Below, piece after piece: positions 25,670 through 34,439 of a DNA stretch of 64,000 nt. Numbering within the stretch: position 1 is the first letter of the stretch; each line of letters starts with the position of its first letter. Source of the stretch: Pseudomonas gingeri (GTDB lineage: Bacteria > Pseudomonadota > Gammaproteobacteria > Pseudomonadales > Pseudomonadaceae). The DNA is taken from contig NZ_JACAPR010000028.1 in assembly GCF_013385635.1 (NCBI RefSeq), forward strand, positions 62,001 to 126,000. Reading direction: 5' to 3'. The notes under the pieces are model-generated. The model was given only the letters and a program-made list of their open reading frames with translations. It made no database searches and was not told where the DNA came from. Position numbers and translations under genes: made by a program.

Positions 25670-26386
25670 ATGCCGGACCGTACACCCAGCGCGCCGAAGA
25701 AAAGCGACTACCTGCACACCGTCGACCTGTGCGTGCTCTTCTACTGCCGTGACTCCCGGAGCCTGCAGATCCTCCTGCATAAACGCGAGGCCGAACCCTT
25801 CCAGGGCCACTGGGCGCTCCCTGGCCTGGTGGTCAACGGTGCGGTGCCCGACCGGACCCTGGACGACGCGGTGGAGCGCCTGCGCGCCAGCGACAAGGTC
25901 AACCTGCCGCTGGCCTGGATCGAACAGGTCGGTACCGTCGGCGATGCCTTTCGCGACCCGCGCTGCTGGTCATCCTCGACCTTCTACCTGGCCATCGTCG
26001 CCCAACCCCCGAGCCTCAACGAGCAACAGGCCTGGTTCGCCCTCGACAGCGTCGCCAACGGTTCGGTGCGCCTGCCCTTCGACCACAATGCCCTGGTGGC
26101 GGCGACCCAGGAACGGTTACTGTCCAAGTCGCTGTACAGCAGCCTGCCACTGATGTTTCTCGGCCCCGAGTTCAGTGCTCCAGAGGCCACCGCGATCTTT
26201 TCCCGGGTGCTGGCGCGACCGGTGCTCAAGACCAGTACCCGGCAACGCTTGCTGAAGATGAGCGAAGCGGGCCACCTGCGTGAGACCGGACGCAAGAAAC
26301 AGGGAGACGGCGGCCGCCCGCAAGCCACCCTGGAGAATCTGCAACCCGACGCGATCTATCTGTTCGACCGCTGTTTTCTGGAGTAA
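25670..26386 (+). CDS. nrtR: NrtR, Nudix-related transcriptional regulator of NAD metabolism
   Basis: A 238-residue repressor with an N-terminal Nudix-like effector domain (about 10-140) and a C-terminal winged helix (about 150-238, with LKTSTRQRLLKMSEAGHLRETGRKKQGDGGRPQ). In place of a catalytic Nudix box there is the non-catalytic GHWALPGLVVNGAVPDRTLDDAVERL, as expected for NrtR, which senses ADP-ribose or related NAD products. The ATG at 25670 follows AGGA and lies one base after the truncated nadD stop (TGATATG). It lies next to pncA-pncB-nadE and the two AGGTAC-N7-GTACYT palindromes, which are its probable targets. Confidence 0.9.
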   Translation: MPDRTPSAPKKSDYLHTVDLCVLFYCRDSRSLQILLHKREAEPFQGHWALPGLVVNGAVPDRTLDDAVERLRASDKVNLPLAWIEQVGTVGDAFRDPRCWSSSTFYLAIVAQPPSLNEQQAWFALDSVANGSVRLPFDHNALVAATQERLLSKSLYSSLPLMFLGPEFSAPEATAIFSRVLARPVLKTSTRQRLLKMSEAGHLRETGRKKQGDGGRPQATLENLQPDAIYLFDRCFLE

Positions 26387-26910
26387 TGCCCCGCATGACG
26401 CCCGATACCGAATCCGAATGCCTGCTGCACACCCCCTATTTCGACGTGGTCAAGCAACGCGGTTATTTCATTGTCAAGGAGCCCCAGGCAGTCAATGGCG
26501 TAGTCGCGGCGCCTGTCCTGCCGGACGGACGCCTGATGCTCGCGGTCCTGCAACGCCGGGCCATCGGCGCGCAATCCATCGAGTTCCCCCGGGGTGCCAT
26601 CGACCACGGCGAAACCGCCAGCGATGCCGCCGCCCGCGAACTGCTGGAAGAGACTGGCTGGCCGGCACTGAAGGTCACCGAACTGGGCCTGCTGCACAGC
26701 AACACCTCGCTGATTGCCAGCGCGGTTGCCGTGTGCCGTGTGGACATTGACGGCGCAGCCGTGGAAGGTACAGATGGCGAGGTCGACAAGGTGCTGTTCG
26801 TCACCCTGGCGGAGCTCAAGACGATGATTGCCGCCGGCCAGATCACCGACGGTCACACCTTGTCGGCGACCATGATGCTGATCGCCCATGCGGAGAACGA
26901 ACCGCTGTAG
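26386..26910 (+). CDS. Nudix hydrolase, ADP-ribose pyrophosphatase-like
   Basis: A protein of up to 174 residues with a complete Nudix box: GAIDHGETASDAAARELLEETGW fits GX5EX7REUXEEXGU. The flanking VVAAPVLPDGRLMLAVLQRRAIGAQSIEFPRG is like ADP-ribose and NAD-metabolite hydrolases. Its first ATG overlaps the nrtR stop (TAATG); a second ATG three codons later is possible. Translational coupling with nrtR suggests a part in clearing NAD breakdown products, possibly the NrtR ligand. Substrate is inferred. Confidence 0.85.
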   Translation: MPRMTPDTESECLLHTPYFDVVKQRGYFIVKEPQAVNGVVAAPVLPDGRLMLAVLQRRAIGAQSIEFPRGAIDHGETASDAAARELLEETGWPALKVTELGLLHSNTSLIASAVAVCRVDIDGAAVEGTDGEVDKVLFVTLAELKTMIAAGQITDGHTLSATMMLIAHAENEPL

Positions 26911-26958
26911 GCCGTCACCCTTCCAGCCTCCTGTCACTCAAGCCCTCCCCCGATCCGC

Positions 26959-26979
26959 CCGGCATGCTCCTCATGCCGG
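26959..26979. other. Short hairpin after the Nudix gene
   Basis: CCGGCATG-CTCCT-CATGCCGG is a perfect 8-base stem with a 5-base loop, 50 bases after the Nudix stop. There is no T-tract, so it may stabilise or end the upstream transcript without being a standard terminator. Confidence 0.45.
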
Positions 26980-26995
26980 CGCGTCCATCATTGCC

Positions 26996-27014
26996 GTCGA
27001 TGGTCACCATCGAC
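26996..27014. promoter_or_regulatory. Perfect 19-base palindrome upstream of the repeat-peptide gene
   Basis: GTCGATGGT-C-ACCATCGAC is symmetric over 9+1+9 bases and ends about 77 bases before the start of the small exported protein. There is no T-tract, which favours a protein-binding site over a terminator. Confidence 0.45.
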
Positions 27015-27091
27015 CCAATGAAGTTCTCTTAAAAATCCAGCGGCGTAACCTCTGCTCCATACCCAACGCATAACACCCGGAGCACACCACC

Positions 27092-27316
27092 ATGAAACGC
27101 CAACTCTTTCTCGGTCTCGCCTTCTCGGTACTGGCAGTCAACGCTTTCGCCGCAACCTCGGCTCAACCCGTGGCCGCCCACACTCAACAAGCCGTCGCTG
27201 AAGGCGGCTCTGATCGCCTGCTCGAACGCCGTGTTGCCGAAGGTGGTTCCGATCGTCTGCTCGAACGCCGCGTTGCCGAAGGTGGTTCCGATCGCCTGAT
27301 CCAGAATCGTGCATGA
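27092..27316 (+). CDS. Small exported protein made of three 13-residue repeats
   Basis: A 74-residue protein. Residues 1-20 form a clear Sec signal peptide (MKRQLFLGLAFSVLAVNAFA, likely cut before ATSAQ). After a short linker the mature part is VAEGGSDRLLERR twice, then VAEGGSDRLIQNR and Ala. The DNA repeats are 39 bases each (27194-27232, 27233-27271, 27272-27310); the second and third are nearly identical, indicating recent in-frame duplication. The gene has a GGAG ribosome site, its own palindrome upstream and a strong terminator after it, so it is monocistronic. The mature part is strongly charged and lacks cysteine. I know of no defined function; a peptide or RNA role is possible. Confidence 0.8.
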   Translation: MKRQLFLGLAFSVLAVNAFAATSAQPVAAHTQQAVAEGGSDRLLERRVAEGGSDRLLERRVAEGGSDRLIQNRA

Positions 27317-27340
27317 GTCGCCGTACCGCGGTATCCAGCC

Positions 27341-27375
27341 AAAAGCCCGGCCTTGTCAGCCGGGCTTTTTCTTTG
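27341..27375. terminator. Rho-independent terminator, usable from both sides
   Basis: AAGCCCGGC-CTTGTCA-GCCGGGCTT followed by TTTCTTT, with an A-run on the left side. It ends the repeat-peptide transcript and may also serve the convergent DUF1615 gene. Confidence 0.85.
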
Positions 27376-27392
27376 TGCAGAACATCGGCTTT

Positions 27393-28487
27393 TCAACCCC
27401 CCGCCGCCCGGGCCATGCAGCGCTGGCGGCGTTCGTCGACGCGCTTGGCGAACCAGGCCGTGGTCAGGGTGCGGGTGATTTTCGGGCTTTCCAGGGTGAT
27501 TCCAGGCAGGATCGCCCGCGGCAGTGGCTTACCGGTGCTCTTCTGCGCCAGGGCGAAGACCTTCGCGTAGACCTCGGTGCCTTCGAATGCCAGGCTGTCG
27601 CCCTGCTCCAGTTGGCTGCGAATGCTCGGGTTGCGCAGCCCCAATTGCTTGCCCAGCGAGCGTACCGCAAGCTCCGTGGCGCCGGGCAGCAATGCGCCGT
27701 AATTGATCAAGTCGCCATCGAGCGCCAGCTTCACCCCCGCGGCACGGCTGAGCGCACTCTGGAACGCGGCATTGCGACTGGCGTAGCGGCCGGCATTGAA
27801 ATCGGCGAACCGGTAGATCGACCCGGGGTAGCTGACCGGGTAATCGAGCAGATGCACAATGCCGAAGTACAGGCCGCCACGTCGGCTGAACACCTCATGA
27901 CGGATCGAATCCTCCACCGGATAGGGATAATCCCGCGCCTGCTTTTCGGCAAAGGCAATGCTGACCTGCATGGGGCCGGCGGTATGCACCGGGTTGAAAC
28001 CGCCGAACAAGGTCCGTCCCAACGGGACCCGGCCGATAAAGTCATCGAAGATCAGGCTGAGGTCTTTTTCCGTGCGGGCACTGTTCAACCGCTCGCTGTA
28101 GCTCTTGCCCGTGGCAGAGCTCAACTGCAAGGCGGCGCTCACCAGCACGCCGGGCACATGGACCTTGGCCGCGCGGCGATCGATCTCCTGCCGGGCGATC
28201 CTGCCCATGCCCGGTACCGGCGGGTCGACCTGGAAGTTGGACTCCTGCTCGGTCACGGCCAGTACCGAACAGATGTTCTCGATGGTTGGCGCCAGGCCCC
28301 GGCGGGTAAAGGCCACCTGGATATCGCCGGCCCAACCGGCACGGTCCGTGACCTTGGCCGGCAACAGCCGAAGGATATCCGCGCGCACTTGCGCCGGGCT
28401 GCCGGACACGGGCTCCTGCGAAGACCGGGAACCACAACCGGCGAGCGACAGCAGGACGGCGAACAGGGAGAGTCGTATGATTGGCAT
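27393..28487 (-). CDS. DUF1615-family lipoprotein
   Basis: A 364-residue protein with a lipoprotein signal (MPIIRLSLFAVLLSLAGC, lipobox LAGC). The body matches the DUF1615 family, with FTRRGLAPTIENICSVLAVTEQESNFQVDPPVPG, GFNPVHTAGPMQVSIAFAE, FSRRGGLYFGIVHLLDYP and RFADFNAGRYASRNAAFQ. The TEQES and GPMQVS elements recall lysozyme-like transglycosylase folds, so cell-wall activity is possible but unproven. The frame is open for 28 more codons upstream, but only the internal ATG at 28487 gives the signal peptide. Confidence 0.8.
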   Translation of the reverse strand: MPIIRLSLFAVLLSLAGCGSRSSQEPVSGSPAQVRADILRLLPAKVTDRAGWAGDIQVAFTRRGLAPTIENICSVLAVTEQESNFQVDPPVPGMGRIARQEIDRRAAKVHVPGVLVSAALQLSSATGKSYSERLNSARTEKDLSLIFDDFIGRVPLGRTLFGGFNPVHTAGPMQVSIAFAEKQARDYPYPVEDSIRHEVFSRRGGLYFGIVHLLDYPVSYPGSIYRFADFNAGRYASRNAAFQSALSRAAGVKLALDGDLINYGALLPGATELAVRSLGKQLGLRNPSIRSQLEQGDSLAFEGTEVYAKVFALAQKSTGKPLPRAILPGITLESPKITRTLTTAWFAKRVDERRQRCMARAAGG

Positions 28488-28646
28488 GGTTTCCCGGGAG
28501 CTGGATGACGGACGACATGCTTGTGCGAATAGCTGTCCAGTATCGACCCGCGAAGTGGCCGGCTGTTCCACCGCCGCCCGAACACCTTGCCCCGACTACC
28601 CGCCTGGATGCAACGCTTGCCATCCCATTGACTACAGGCTGACCGA

Positions 28647-29558
28647 ATGGACCGTTTTCATGCCATGCGCACCTTTGTGCGAGTGGTCGATAGCCAGGGC
28701 TTTTCCCGCGCGGCGCAGGCCTTGTCGCTGCCGCGCTCCTCGGTGACCAGCCTGGTCAAGCAACTTGAAGCGCACCTGGGTTTTGCCCTGCTGCAACGCA
28801 CGACACGCAGCCTGAGCCTGACCGACCGGGGCGAACAGTACTATCGGCACTGCGTGCAGTGGCTCGCCGGGCTGGAGGCATTCGAGGAGCAGTTGCGCGA
28901 CACCAGCATCGCGCCCCGCGGACGTGTGCGCGTCGATATGACCGGCGCCCTGGCCAAGGCCCTGGTATGGCCACGGCTCAAGGATTTCCAGCAACGCTTT
29001 CCGGATATCGAGCTGATCCTGAGCTTGAGCGACAAGCCCATCGACATGGTCGGTGAGGGTGTCGACTGCGTGATCCGCAGCGGACAACTGCCCGACTCGG
29101 GCCTGATCGCCAGGCCCCTCGGCGCCCTGCAATGGATTACCTGCGCCGCCGCCACCTACCTCAACCAGCATGGCACGCCACTGGTACCCGAAGACCTGTC
29201 GCAGCACCAGATCATCAACTACCAGGCGGCACTGACGGGACGACCGAGAGCCTGGCAGTTTCAACAGGAGCAACAGACCCGCTCGGTGGAGTTCGCCGGG
29301 CGGCTCTGCGTGAACGACACCGAAGCCTACCTGCATTGCGCACTGGAAGGCCTCGGCCTGGTGCAACTGAGCGAATTCCTGGTGCGCCCCTATCTGCAAA
29401 GCGGACGCTTACGCGAGGTGCTTGCTGCGTTCAGAACGCTACCGGTGCCGGTCTCCGTGCTCTTTGCCCAGGGCCGCAACCTGCCCCAGGCAACGCGAGT
29501 GTTTATCGACTGGCTGGAGGAACTGGTCGAGCGCAATCCCCTGTTCCTACAAACCTGA
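28647..29558 (+). CDS. LysR-family transcriptional regulator
   Basis: A 303-residue regulator. The N-terminal winged helix-turn-helix is MRTFVRVVDSQGFSRAAQALSLPRSSVTSLVKQLEAHLGFALLQRTTRSLSLTDRGEQYY; the effector domain follows from about residue 90. It belongs to the branch with PRGRVRVDM at the hinge, often found beside oxidoreductase genes. It is convergent with the NmrA-type gene (5 bases between stops) and divergent from the DUF1615 gene, 159 bases away. Its target is not evident. Confidence 0.9.
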   Translation: MDRFHAMRTFVRVVDSQGFSRAAQALSLPRSSVTSLVKQLEAHLGFALLQRTTRSLSLTDRGEQYYRHCVQWLAGLEAFEEQLRDTSIAPRGRVRVDMTGALAKALVWPRLKDFQQRFPDIELILSLSDKPIDMVGEGVDCVIRSGQLPDSGLIARPLGALQWITCAAATYLNQHGTPLVPEDLSQHQIINYQAALTGRPRAWQFQQEQQTRSVEFAGRLCVNDTEAYLHCALEGLGLVQLSEFLVRPYLQSGRLREVLAAFRTLPVPVSVLFAQGRNLPQATRVFIDWLEELVERNPLFLQT

Positions 29559-29563
29559 GGCCT

Positions 29564-30466
29564 TCAAACCTGAAGAGCGGCCAAACGTGGCAGCAACGAC
29601 TGGCGGACAAAATCCTCATAACGCACCGTACCCGTGGTTCTGCCGCTACGCGGCTGTCGTGTGCGAATCAGCCCGCCATTGATGGCCTCGACCACTTCGC
29701 ACATCAAGCCGATAACACTGTCCGAGGCCCCGGCGGCCGACAGCCCGTCGACGAATGCCTGCTCGCTGATCTGGCGAAACTCCAGGTCGGGACGCCCTAT
29801 CAGTTGACCGATCCGCCGGGTGGCTTCGCCCAGGCCGAGATCCTCATGGCCTTGCAGTTCCAGGGCCTGCTGCCCGCTGAAGTCCAGGCGCAGCAGATGC
29901 TCAACGGCCGCTTCGACGATATCGTCAATGGCGATCAGCGGCATCCGCACCTCGGGATCGAACGGGCTGAGCACCGCCTGTTCGGCCAGGATCGAGTCGG
30001 CGAAGGACAGGGTGTTCTCCATGAAGTAACCCGCACGCAGGTTCAACACATTCAGGCTTGAATGGGCCGCCAGGCGCCGCTCCAGCGCGTGCAGCCCGGC
30101 AACCGGGCCATTACCCGCGGGCAGGTCGGCGCCCCAGCTGCTCAAGGCCACCGCATGGGTCACCGAGGATTGCAGCAGCGCTGCCGAGAGTGCGCCGGTG
30201 ACGCTATCCTGGAAAGCCCGGAAGTCCGGACTGTCGATCACATAGTTCGGCTGCAGCATGATCCAGGCCGCCTTGGCGTCCCGGAAGGCCCGGGTCAGCG
30301 CCACGGCATCCGTGGGCTCGGCCACGACGGCTTCGGCGCCGAGCTCGACAAACACTTGCAGGCGTTCGGCGCTACGACCGATCACCCGCACCGGCTGGCC
30401 CGCTGCCAGGAGACGGCGGGCGATCTGATGACCTGTACGACTGGTTGCACCGGTGATGACATACAT
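29564..30466 (-). CDS. NmrA-like NAD(P)-binding protein
   Basis: A 300-residue atypical short-chain dehydrogenase. The N-terminal nucleotide site MYVITGATSRTGHQIARRLLAAGQPVRVIGRS fits the GxxGxxG-type motif of NmrA and HSCARG proteins. Conserved later segments are SVTHAVALSSWGADLP and NLRAGYFMENTL. Such proteins act as redox sensors or quinone/azo reductases; no specific substrate can be assigned. The ATG at 30466 follows AGAGGG; the frame extends 33 codons upstream without support. Confidence 0.82.
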   Translation of the reverse strand: MYVITGATSRTGHQIARRLLAAGQPVRVIGRSAERLQVFVELGAEAVVAEPTDAVALTRAFRDAKAAWIMLQPNYVIDSPDFRAFQDSVTGALSAALLQSSVTHAVALSSWGADLPAGNGPVAGLHALERRLAAHSSLNVLNLRAGYFMENTLSFADSILAEQAVLSPFDPEVRMPLIAIDDIVEAAVEHLLRLDFSGQQALELQGHEDLGLGEATRRIGQLIGRPDLEFRQISEQAFVDGLSAAGASDSVIGLMCEVVEAINGGLIRTRQPRSGRTTGTVRYEDFVRQSLLPRLAALQV

Positions 30467-30577
30467 GGTTTGACCCTCTGAGTAATGAGGGCCGCAGCCT
30501 AACCCCGCCGGGCCTGTCGATTGTTCGCCTGCCGTGAACACACAAACCGGGCAACGGCGCTGCAACTTCGACGCGAT

Positions 30578-31552
<975 letters not shown>

Positions 31553-31636
31553 CGTGTTTCCTGAGGCAGACGGTTGCAGAAGCTGCCGAGCTTAGGACAG
31601 TACCCCGCCATTTTACATGGGCAGATCGAAAAAGCT

Positions 31637-31657
31637 CTGTTACGCCGGCTGTAACAG
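31637..31657. promoter_or_regulatory. Inverted repeat upstream of hemB
   Basis: CTGTTAC-N7-GTAACAG has perfect 7-base arms and lies 85 bases upstream of the hemB start. The symmetric form and position suggest an operator for hemB or for the unidentified transcript on the other strand. Confidence 0.4.
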
Positions 31658-31776
31658 TGTGTCGACCCTGCAAACACAGAGCTATCCGCCCAAGCCCCGT
31701 AAAACTGAGACCAGCCGGTCATATTTCGTCCATTTGGCCCTTTTCCAATGTTGTCGGAAATTGCCGATTTGCAATA

Positions 31777-31802
31777 TGTAGTGCTTTAAAATATTCACTA
31801 CA
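31777..31802. promoter_or_regulatory. Second inverted repeat in the hemB upstream gap
   Basis: TGTAGTG-N12-CACTACA has perfect 7-base arms around an AT-rich core (CTTTAAAATATT). The core could hold a promoter element, with the arms binding a dimeric regulator. Confidence 0.4.
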
Positions 31803-32236
31803 AAATGATTGACGACAGCTTTGCGCACTTGCATGATGGACCCGTCTCCCCGATCGGGAGCGCTGCAAAAGCTGTTGTTACAACAGGCTCGACAAGCCGT
31901 CGAGCTGTTCCGGATCTGTACTGCCCACAAGGCAGATTGATGAAGCTGACCTGTCGTGATCGTCCCAACGGGCGAGAAGCACTGGCCTAACGTCCTCAAA
32001 ATGCTTGTGGCTGACTTCGTTACTGTCGTCGGCGCCGTTCAAGGATTGCGCTGTTGCTTCTTATCGTTGGAATGTTGTGTGTAGCGGCGTTTCACCTGCG
32101 CTACACGTTCACGCCCAGGGCCGGCGCCACGTCCACGGACACCACTGTCCGCGCATGGCACCGCAGCAATTCGCCGTCTTGGCAACGATGCACACGTAAA
32201 CCAGACAGATTAACGAGTGGTCAAAGGGGCTTTAAC
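31803..32236. other. Gene-free stretch before the small hypothetical protein
   Basis: This is the larger part of the 684-base gap between hemB and the next gene. No frame here looks like a real protein. It contains TGTTGTTACAACA near 31873 and CGACAAGCCGTCG near 31890, both of which could fold. A long leader or a small RNA could lie here; I recognise neither. Confidence 0.3.
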
Positions 32237-32548
32237 ATGAATCTGAACAATCAACCGACTATCGATCAACTGGCTCGACTGTTCGCATCGCGCAAGGACA
32301 GCCACGACGACCATATCCTCTGGATCAACCAGGCCGGGGATGTCAGGCTCGACGCCCGCTCGCCCTACACCGACGAGCGCGCCTTCAGCCAGGCCCGTCC
32401 CGAGCTGTTCGCCTGCCTCAAGATGTACCGTCGCGGCCAGGGCTATGTTGGCAAGAAAGCGGCGGCGGACCAGGACTTCATGGGCCGTGTCCTGCAAGCG
32501 CTGAAAGCCGAATGGGCTTCCCACCAGGCCCTCGCGAAGAGCGCCTGA
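32237..32548 (+). CDS. Conserved small hypothetical protein
   Basis: A 103-residue soluble protein with no signal or membrane segment (MNLNNQPTIDQLARLFASRKDSHDDHILWINQAGDVRLDARSPYTDERAF...). The ATG at 32237 follows AAAGGGGC, and a strong terminator follows the gene, so it is a real monocistronic unit. The residues DHILWINQAGDVRL and YRRGQGYVGKKAA suggest a compact fold. I do not recognise a family beyond a Pseudomonas-like hypothetical protein. Confidence 0.7.
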   Translation: MNLNNQPTIDQLARLFASRKDSHDDHILWINQAGDVRLDARSPYTDERAFSQARPELFACLKMYRRGQGYVGKKAAADQDFMGRVLQALKAEWASHQALAKSA

Positions 32549-32584
32549 CGGTTCGCTGCAACCGCGCAGCGTGCTGAATGAGTC

Positions 32585-32615
32585 ACACAAGACCCGGCCA
32601 TCGCCGGGTTTTGTG
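32585..32615 (+). terminator. Rho-independent terminator
   Basis: CACAA-G-ACCCGGC-CATC-GCCGGGT-T-TTGTG forms an extended stem with a 4-base loop and a short T-run, 37 bases after the stop of the small hypothetical gene. Confidence 0.8.
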
Positions 32616-32767
32616 CTCCTGCAACCCCGTGTCGATCTCCCCTCATTCCTGACTGCCTTGGAAAGTCCAGGAGCCTGCTGGATTTGTCCAAGTTCCGGCG
32701 CCCCTGCTCCTCCAGACTTGAGCCATGGCCAATAACCCACGGCCGGATTTCCACGAGGAGAAAGACC

Positions 32768-33463
32768 ATGAGCGATTTTGTATTCGCCCCCCACGCCATC
32801 CCATCCCTGGCCGTCGAAGGCGAGTCGGCACGTTTTCCGATCCGCCGGGTGTTCTGTGTCGGCCGCAACTACTCCGAACATACCCGGGAAATGGGCCATG
32901 ATCCCGACCGTGAACCGCCGTTCTTTTTCATGAAACCCGCCGATGCGGTGGTGCCTGCCACCGGCGTGATCGCCTACCCGCCCCTGACCCGGGAACTGCA
33001 CCACGAAATCGAACTGGTGGTGGCTATCGGCGAGGGAGGCACGGCGATCGACCCGGCCCACGCACTCGCCCATGTCTGGGGCTACGGCGTCGGCCTCGAC
33101 CTGACCCGCCGGGACATCCAGACCGAGGCCAAGAAACTCGGCCGGCCCTGGGACTGGGGCAAGGGCTTCGACCAGTCGGCACCCTGCACCGCCTTGCGCC
33201 GGGCCACGGCACTGGGACATCCGGACAGCGGCGCCATCTGGTTGAAGGTTAATGATGTCGAACGCCAGCGCGGCGACCTGGCGGACCAGATCTGGTCGGT
33301 CCGCGACGTGATCAGCCATGTGTCGCATTCGGTCGAGCTGCAGGCCGGCGACCTGATCTTCACCGGCACGCCGGCGGGCATCGGCGCACTGGTGGCGGGC
33401 GACCGGGTCAGCGCGGGGATCGAGGGTATCGCCAGCTTCGAGTTGATCATCGGCCAGCGCTGA
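32768..33463 (+). CDS. Fumarylacetoacetate hydrolase-family protein
   Basis: A 231-residue enzyme of the single-domain FAH fold. The family start FCVGRNYSEHTREMG and the metal ligands in ELHHEIELVVAIG (ExE) are present, followed by GYGVGLDLTRRDIQ and the C-terminal GDLIFTGTPAGIGALVAGD. Members hydrolyse or isomerise acylpyruvates and similar 1,3-diketo acids. The ATG follows CGAGGAGAAAGACC. It is 69 bases upstream of the AraC regulator gene, which may control it. Substrate is not determined by the sequence. Confidence 0.88.
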   Translation: MSDFVFAPHAIPSLAVEGESARFPIRRVFCVGRNYSEHTREMGHDPDREPPFFFMKPADAVVPATGVIAYPPLTRELHHEIELVVAIGEGGTAIDPAHALAHVWGYGVGLDLTRRDIQTEAKKLGRPWDWGKGFDQSAPCTALRRATALGHPDSGAIWLKVNDVERQRGDLADQIWSVRDVISHVSHSVELQAGDLIFTGTPAGIGALVAGDRVSAGIEGIASFELIIGQR

Positions 33464-33532
33464 TCGGTGACCGGGATGTCGTCATTACCCTAGAATGGCG
33501 ATATCCCGTTTCAGTCATCAAGGACCGTGTCG

Positions 33533-34438
33533 ATGCCGAGCCCTTCCCGTGTGCGCACCTATGGCATGCAGCAACGCAGCGACCGCCCGGACTTCTATAT
33601 CCGCGACAAGCAGGCCCGCCCGGCCATCGTCACCCCGCACCGGCATGACTACTTCCAGATCCAGATCAACCTCGGCGGCGATACCGTGCAGCACATCGGT
33701 GGTGCCATCCGGCCTTATCCGCACCAGGCCCTGGCTTTCATCCTGCCCCATCGCCTGCACCTGATCCCGCACCCGGAAGACGGCAACTTTGTCCTGATCA
33801 ATTTTTCCCAGGCGTTTTTCCTGCCTCACCTGGACTGCGATCCGCTGGACCTGGAAGACCTTTCAATCCACGACCTGCCGGAGCTGTCGCCGTTCCAGCA
33901 TCAGGAACATCTGGACTTCATCCTCGCCGATCATGACTTCGCCGAAGTCCTCGACCTGCTGGAAAAAATGCGCGAACTGGACAAGGGGCGCGACCTCGGC
34001 ACCCGCCAGGCCCTCAAAGGCTGCCTGCTGCAACTGACCGGCAAGGTCTGCAGCCTGTATGCCGACGAGTTGCTGGCCCTGTCGGCGAACAAGGCCGCCC
34101 GACGTGGCCGGCGCGATGCACTGGCGCGGGTCTCCAGCTACCTGCGCGAGCATATCGCCGACCCGACGCTGAACCTCAAGGACACCGCCGAAGCGGCCTT
34201 TCTGTCGCCCAACTACCTGACGCACCTGCTGCGCAAGGAGACCGGCAACACCTTTTCCGAACTGGTCCTGGAGCGCCGCATGCACCTGGCGCGTACTCAC
34301 CTGCTCAACAGCGACAGGCCGGTGAGCCAGATTGCGCAATTGTGCGGGTTTGCCGACGAGGCTTACTTCTCACGGCGTTTCAAGGCCACCCAGGGCCTGC
34401 CGCCGAGCCAGTTCCGCCGACGCCGGCAAGCACCCTGA
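33533..34438 (+). CDS. AraC-family transcriptional regulator
   Basis: A 301-residue regulator with an N-terminal cupin effector domain (HRHDYFQIQINLGGDTVQHIGGAIRPYPHQALAFILPHRLH) and a C-terminal AraC double helix-turn-helix (about 200-298, with LKDTAEAAFLSPNYLTHLLRKETGNTFSELVLERRMHLARTHLL and ISQ-type second helix SQIAQLCGFADEAYFSRRFKATQGLPPSQFRR). The ATG at 33533 is eight bases after AAGGA and is preferred over a GTG two codons earlier. It follows the FAH-family gene and converges with the rtcA remnant. Confidence 0.92.
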   Translation: MPSPSRVRTYGMQQRSDRPDFYIRDKQARPAIVTPHRHDYFQIQINLGGDTVQHIGGAIRPYPHQALAFILPHRLHLIPHPEDGNFVLINFSQAFFLPHLDCDPLDLEDLSIHDLPELSPFQHQEHLDFILADHDFAEVLDLLEKMRELDKGRDLGTRQALKGCLLQLTGKVCSLYADELLALSANKAARRGRRDALARVSSYLREHIADPTLNLKDTAEAAFLSPNYLTHLLRKETGNTFSELVLERRMHLARTHLLNSDRPVSQIAQLCGFADEAYFSRRFKATQGLPPSQFRRRRQAP

Positions 34439-34439
34439 G

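Noticed and set aside
27194..27310. Tandem repeats considered as a CRISPR or VNTR without coding role.
   Set aside because: The 39-base units have no spacers, stay in frame behind a signal peptide and encode a conserved 13-residue unit.
27393..28571. A start 28 codons upstream of the DUF1615 lipoprotein.
   Set aside because: It would bury the lipoprotein signal peptide inside the protein; the ATG at 28487 places it at the N-terminus.
32054..32236. A frame continuing upstream of the small hypothetical protein, with a hydrophobic start (LLLIVGMLCVAAFH).
   Set aside because: It begins with TTG without a ribosome site, while the ATG at 32237 has AAAGGGGC. The hydrophobic part is probably accidental translation of the non-coding gap.
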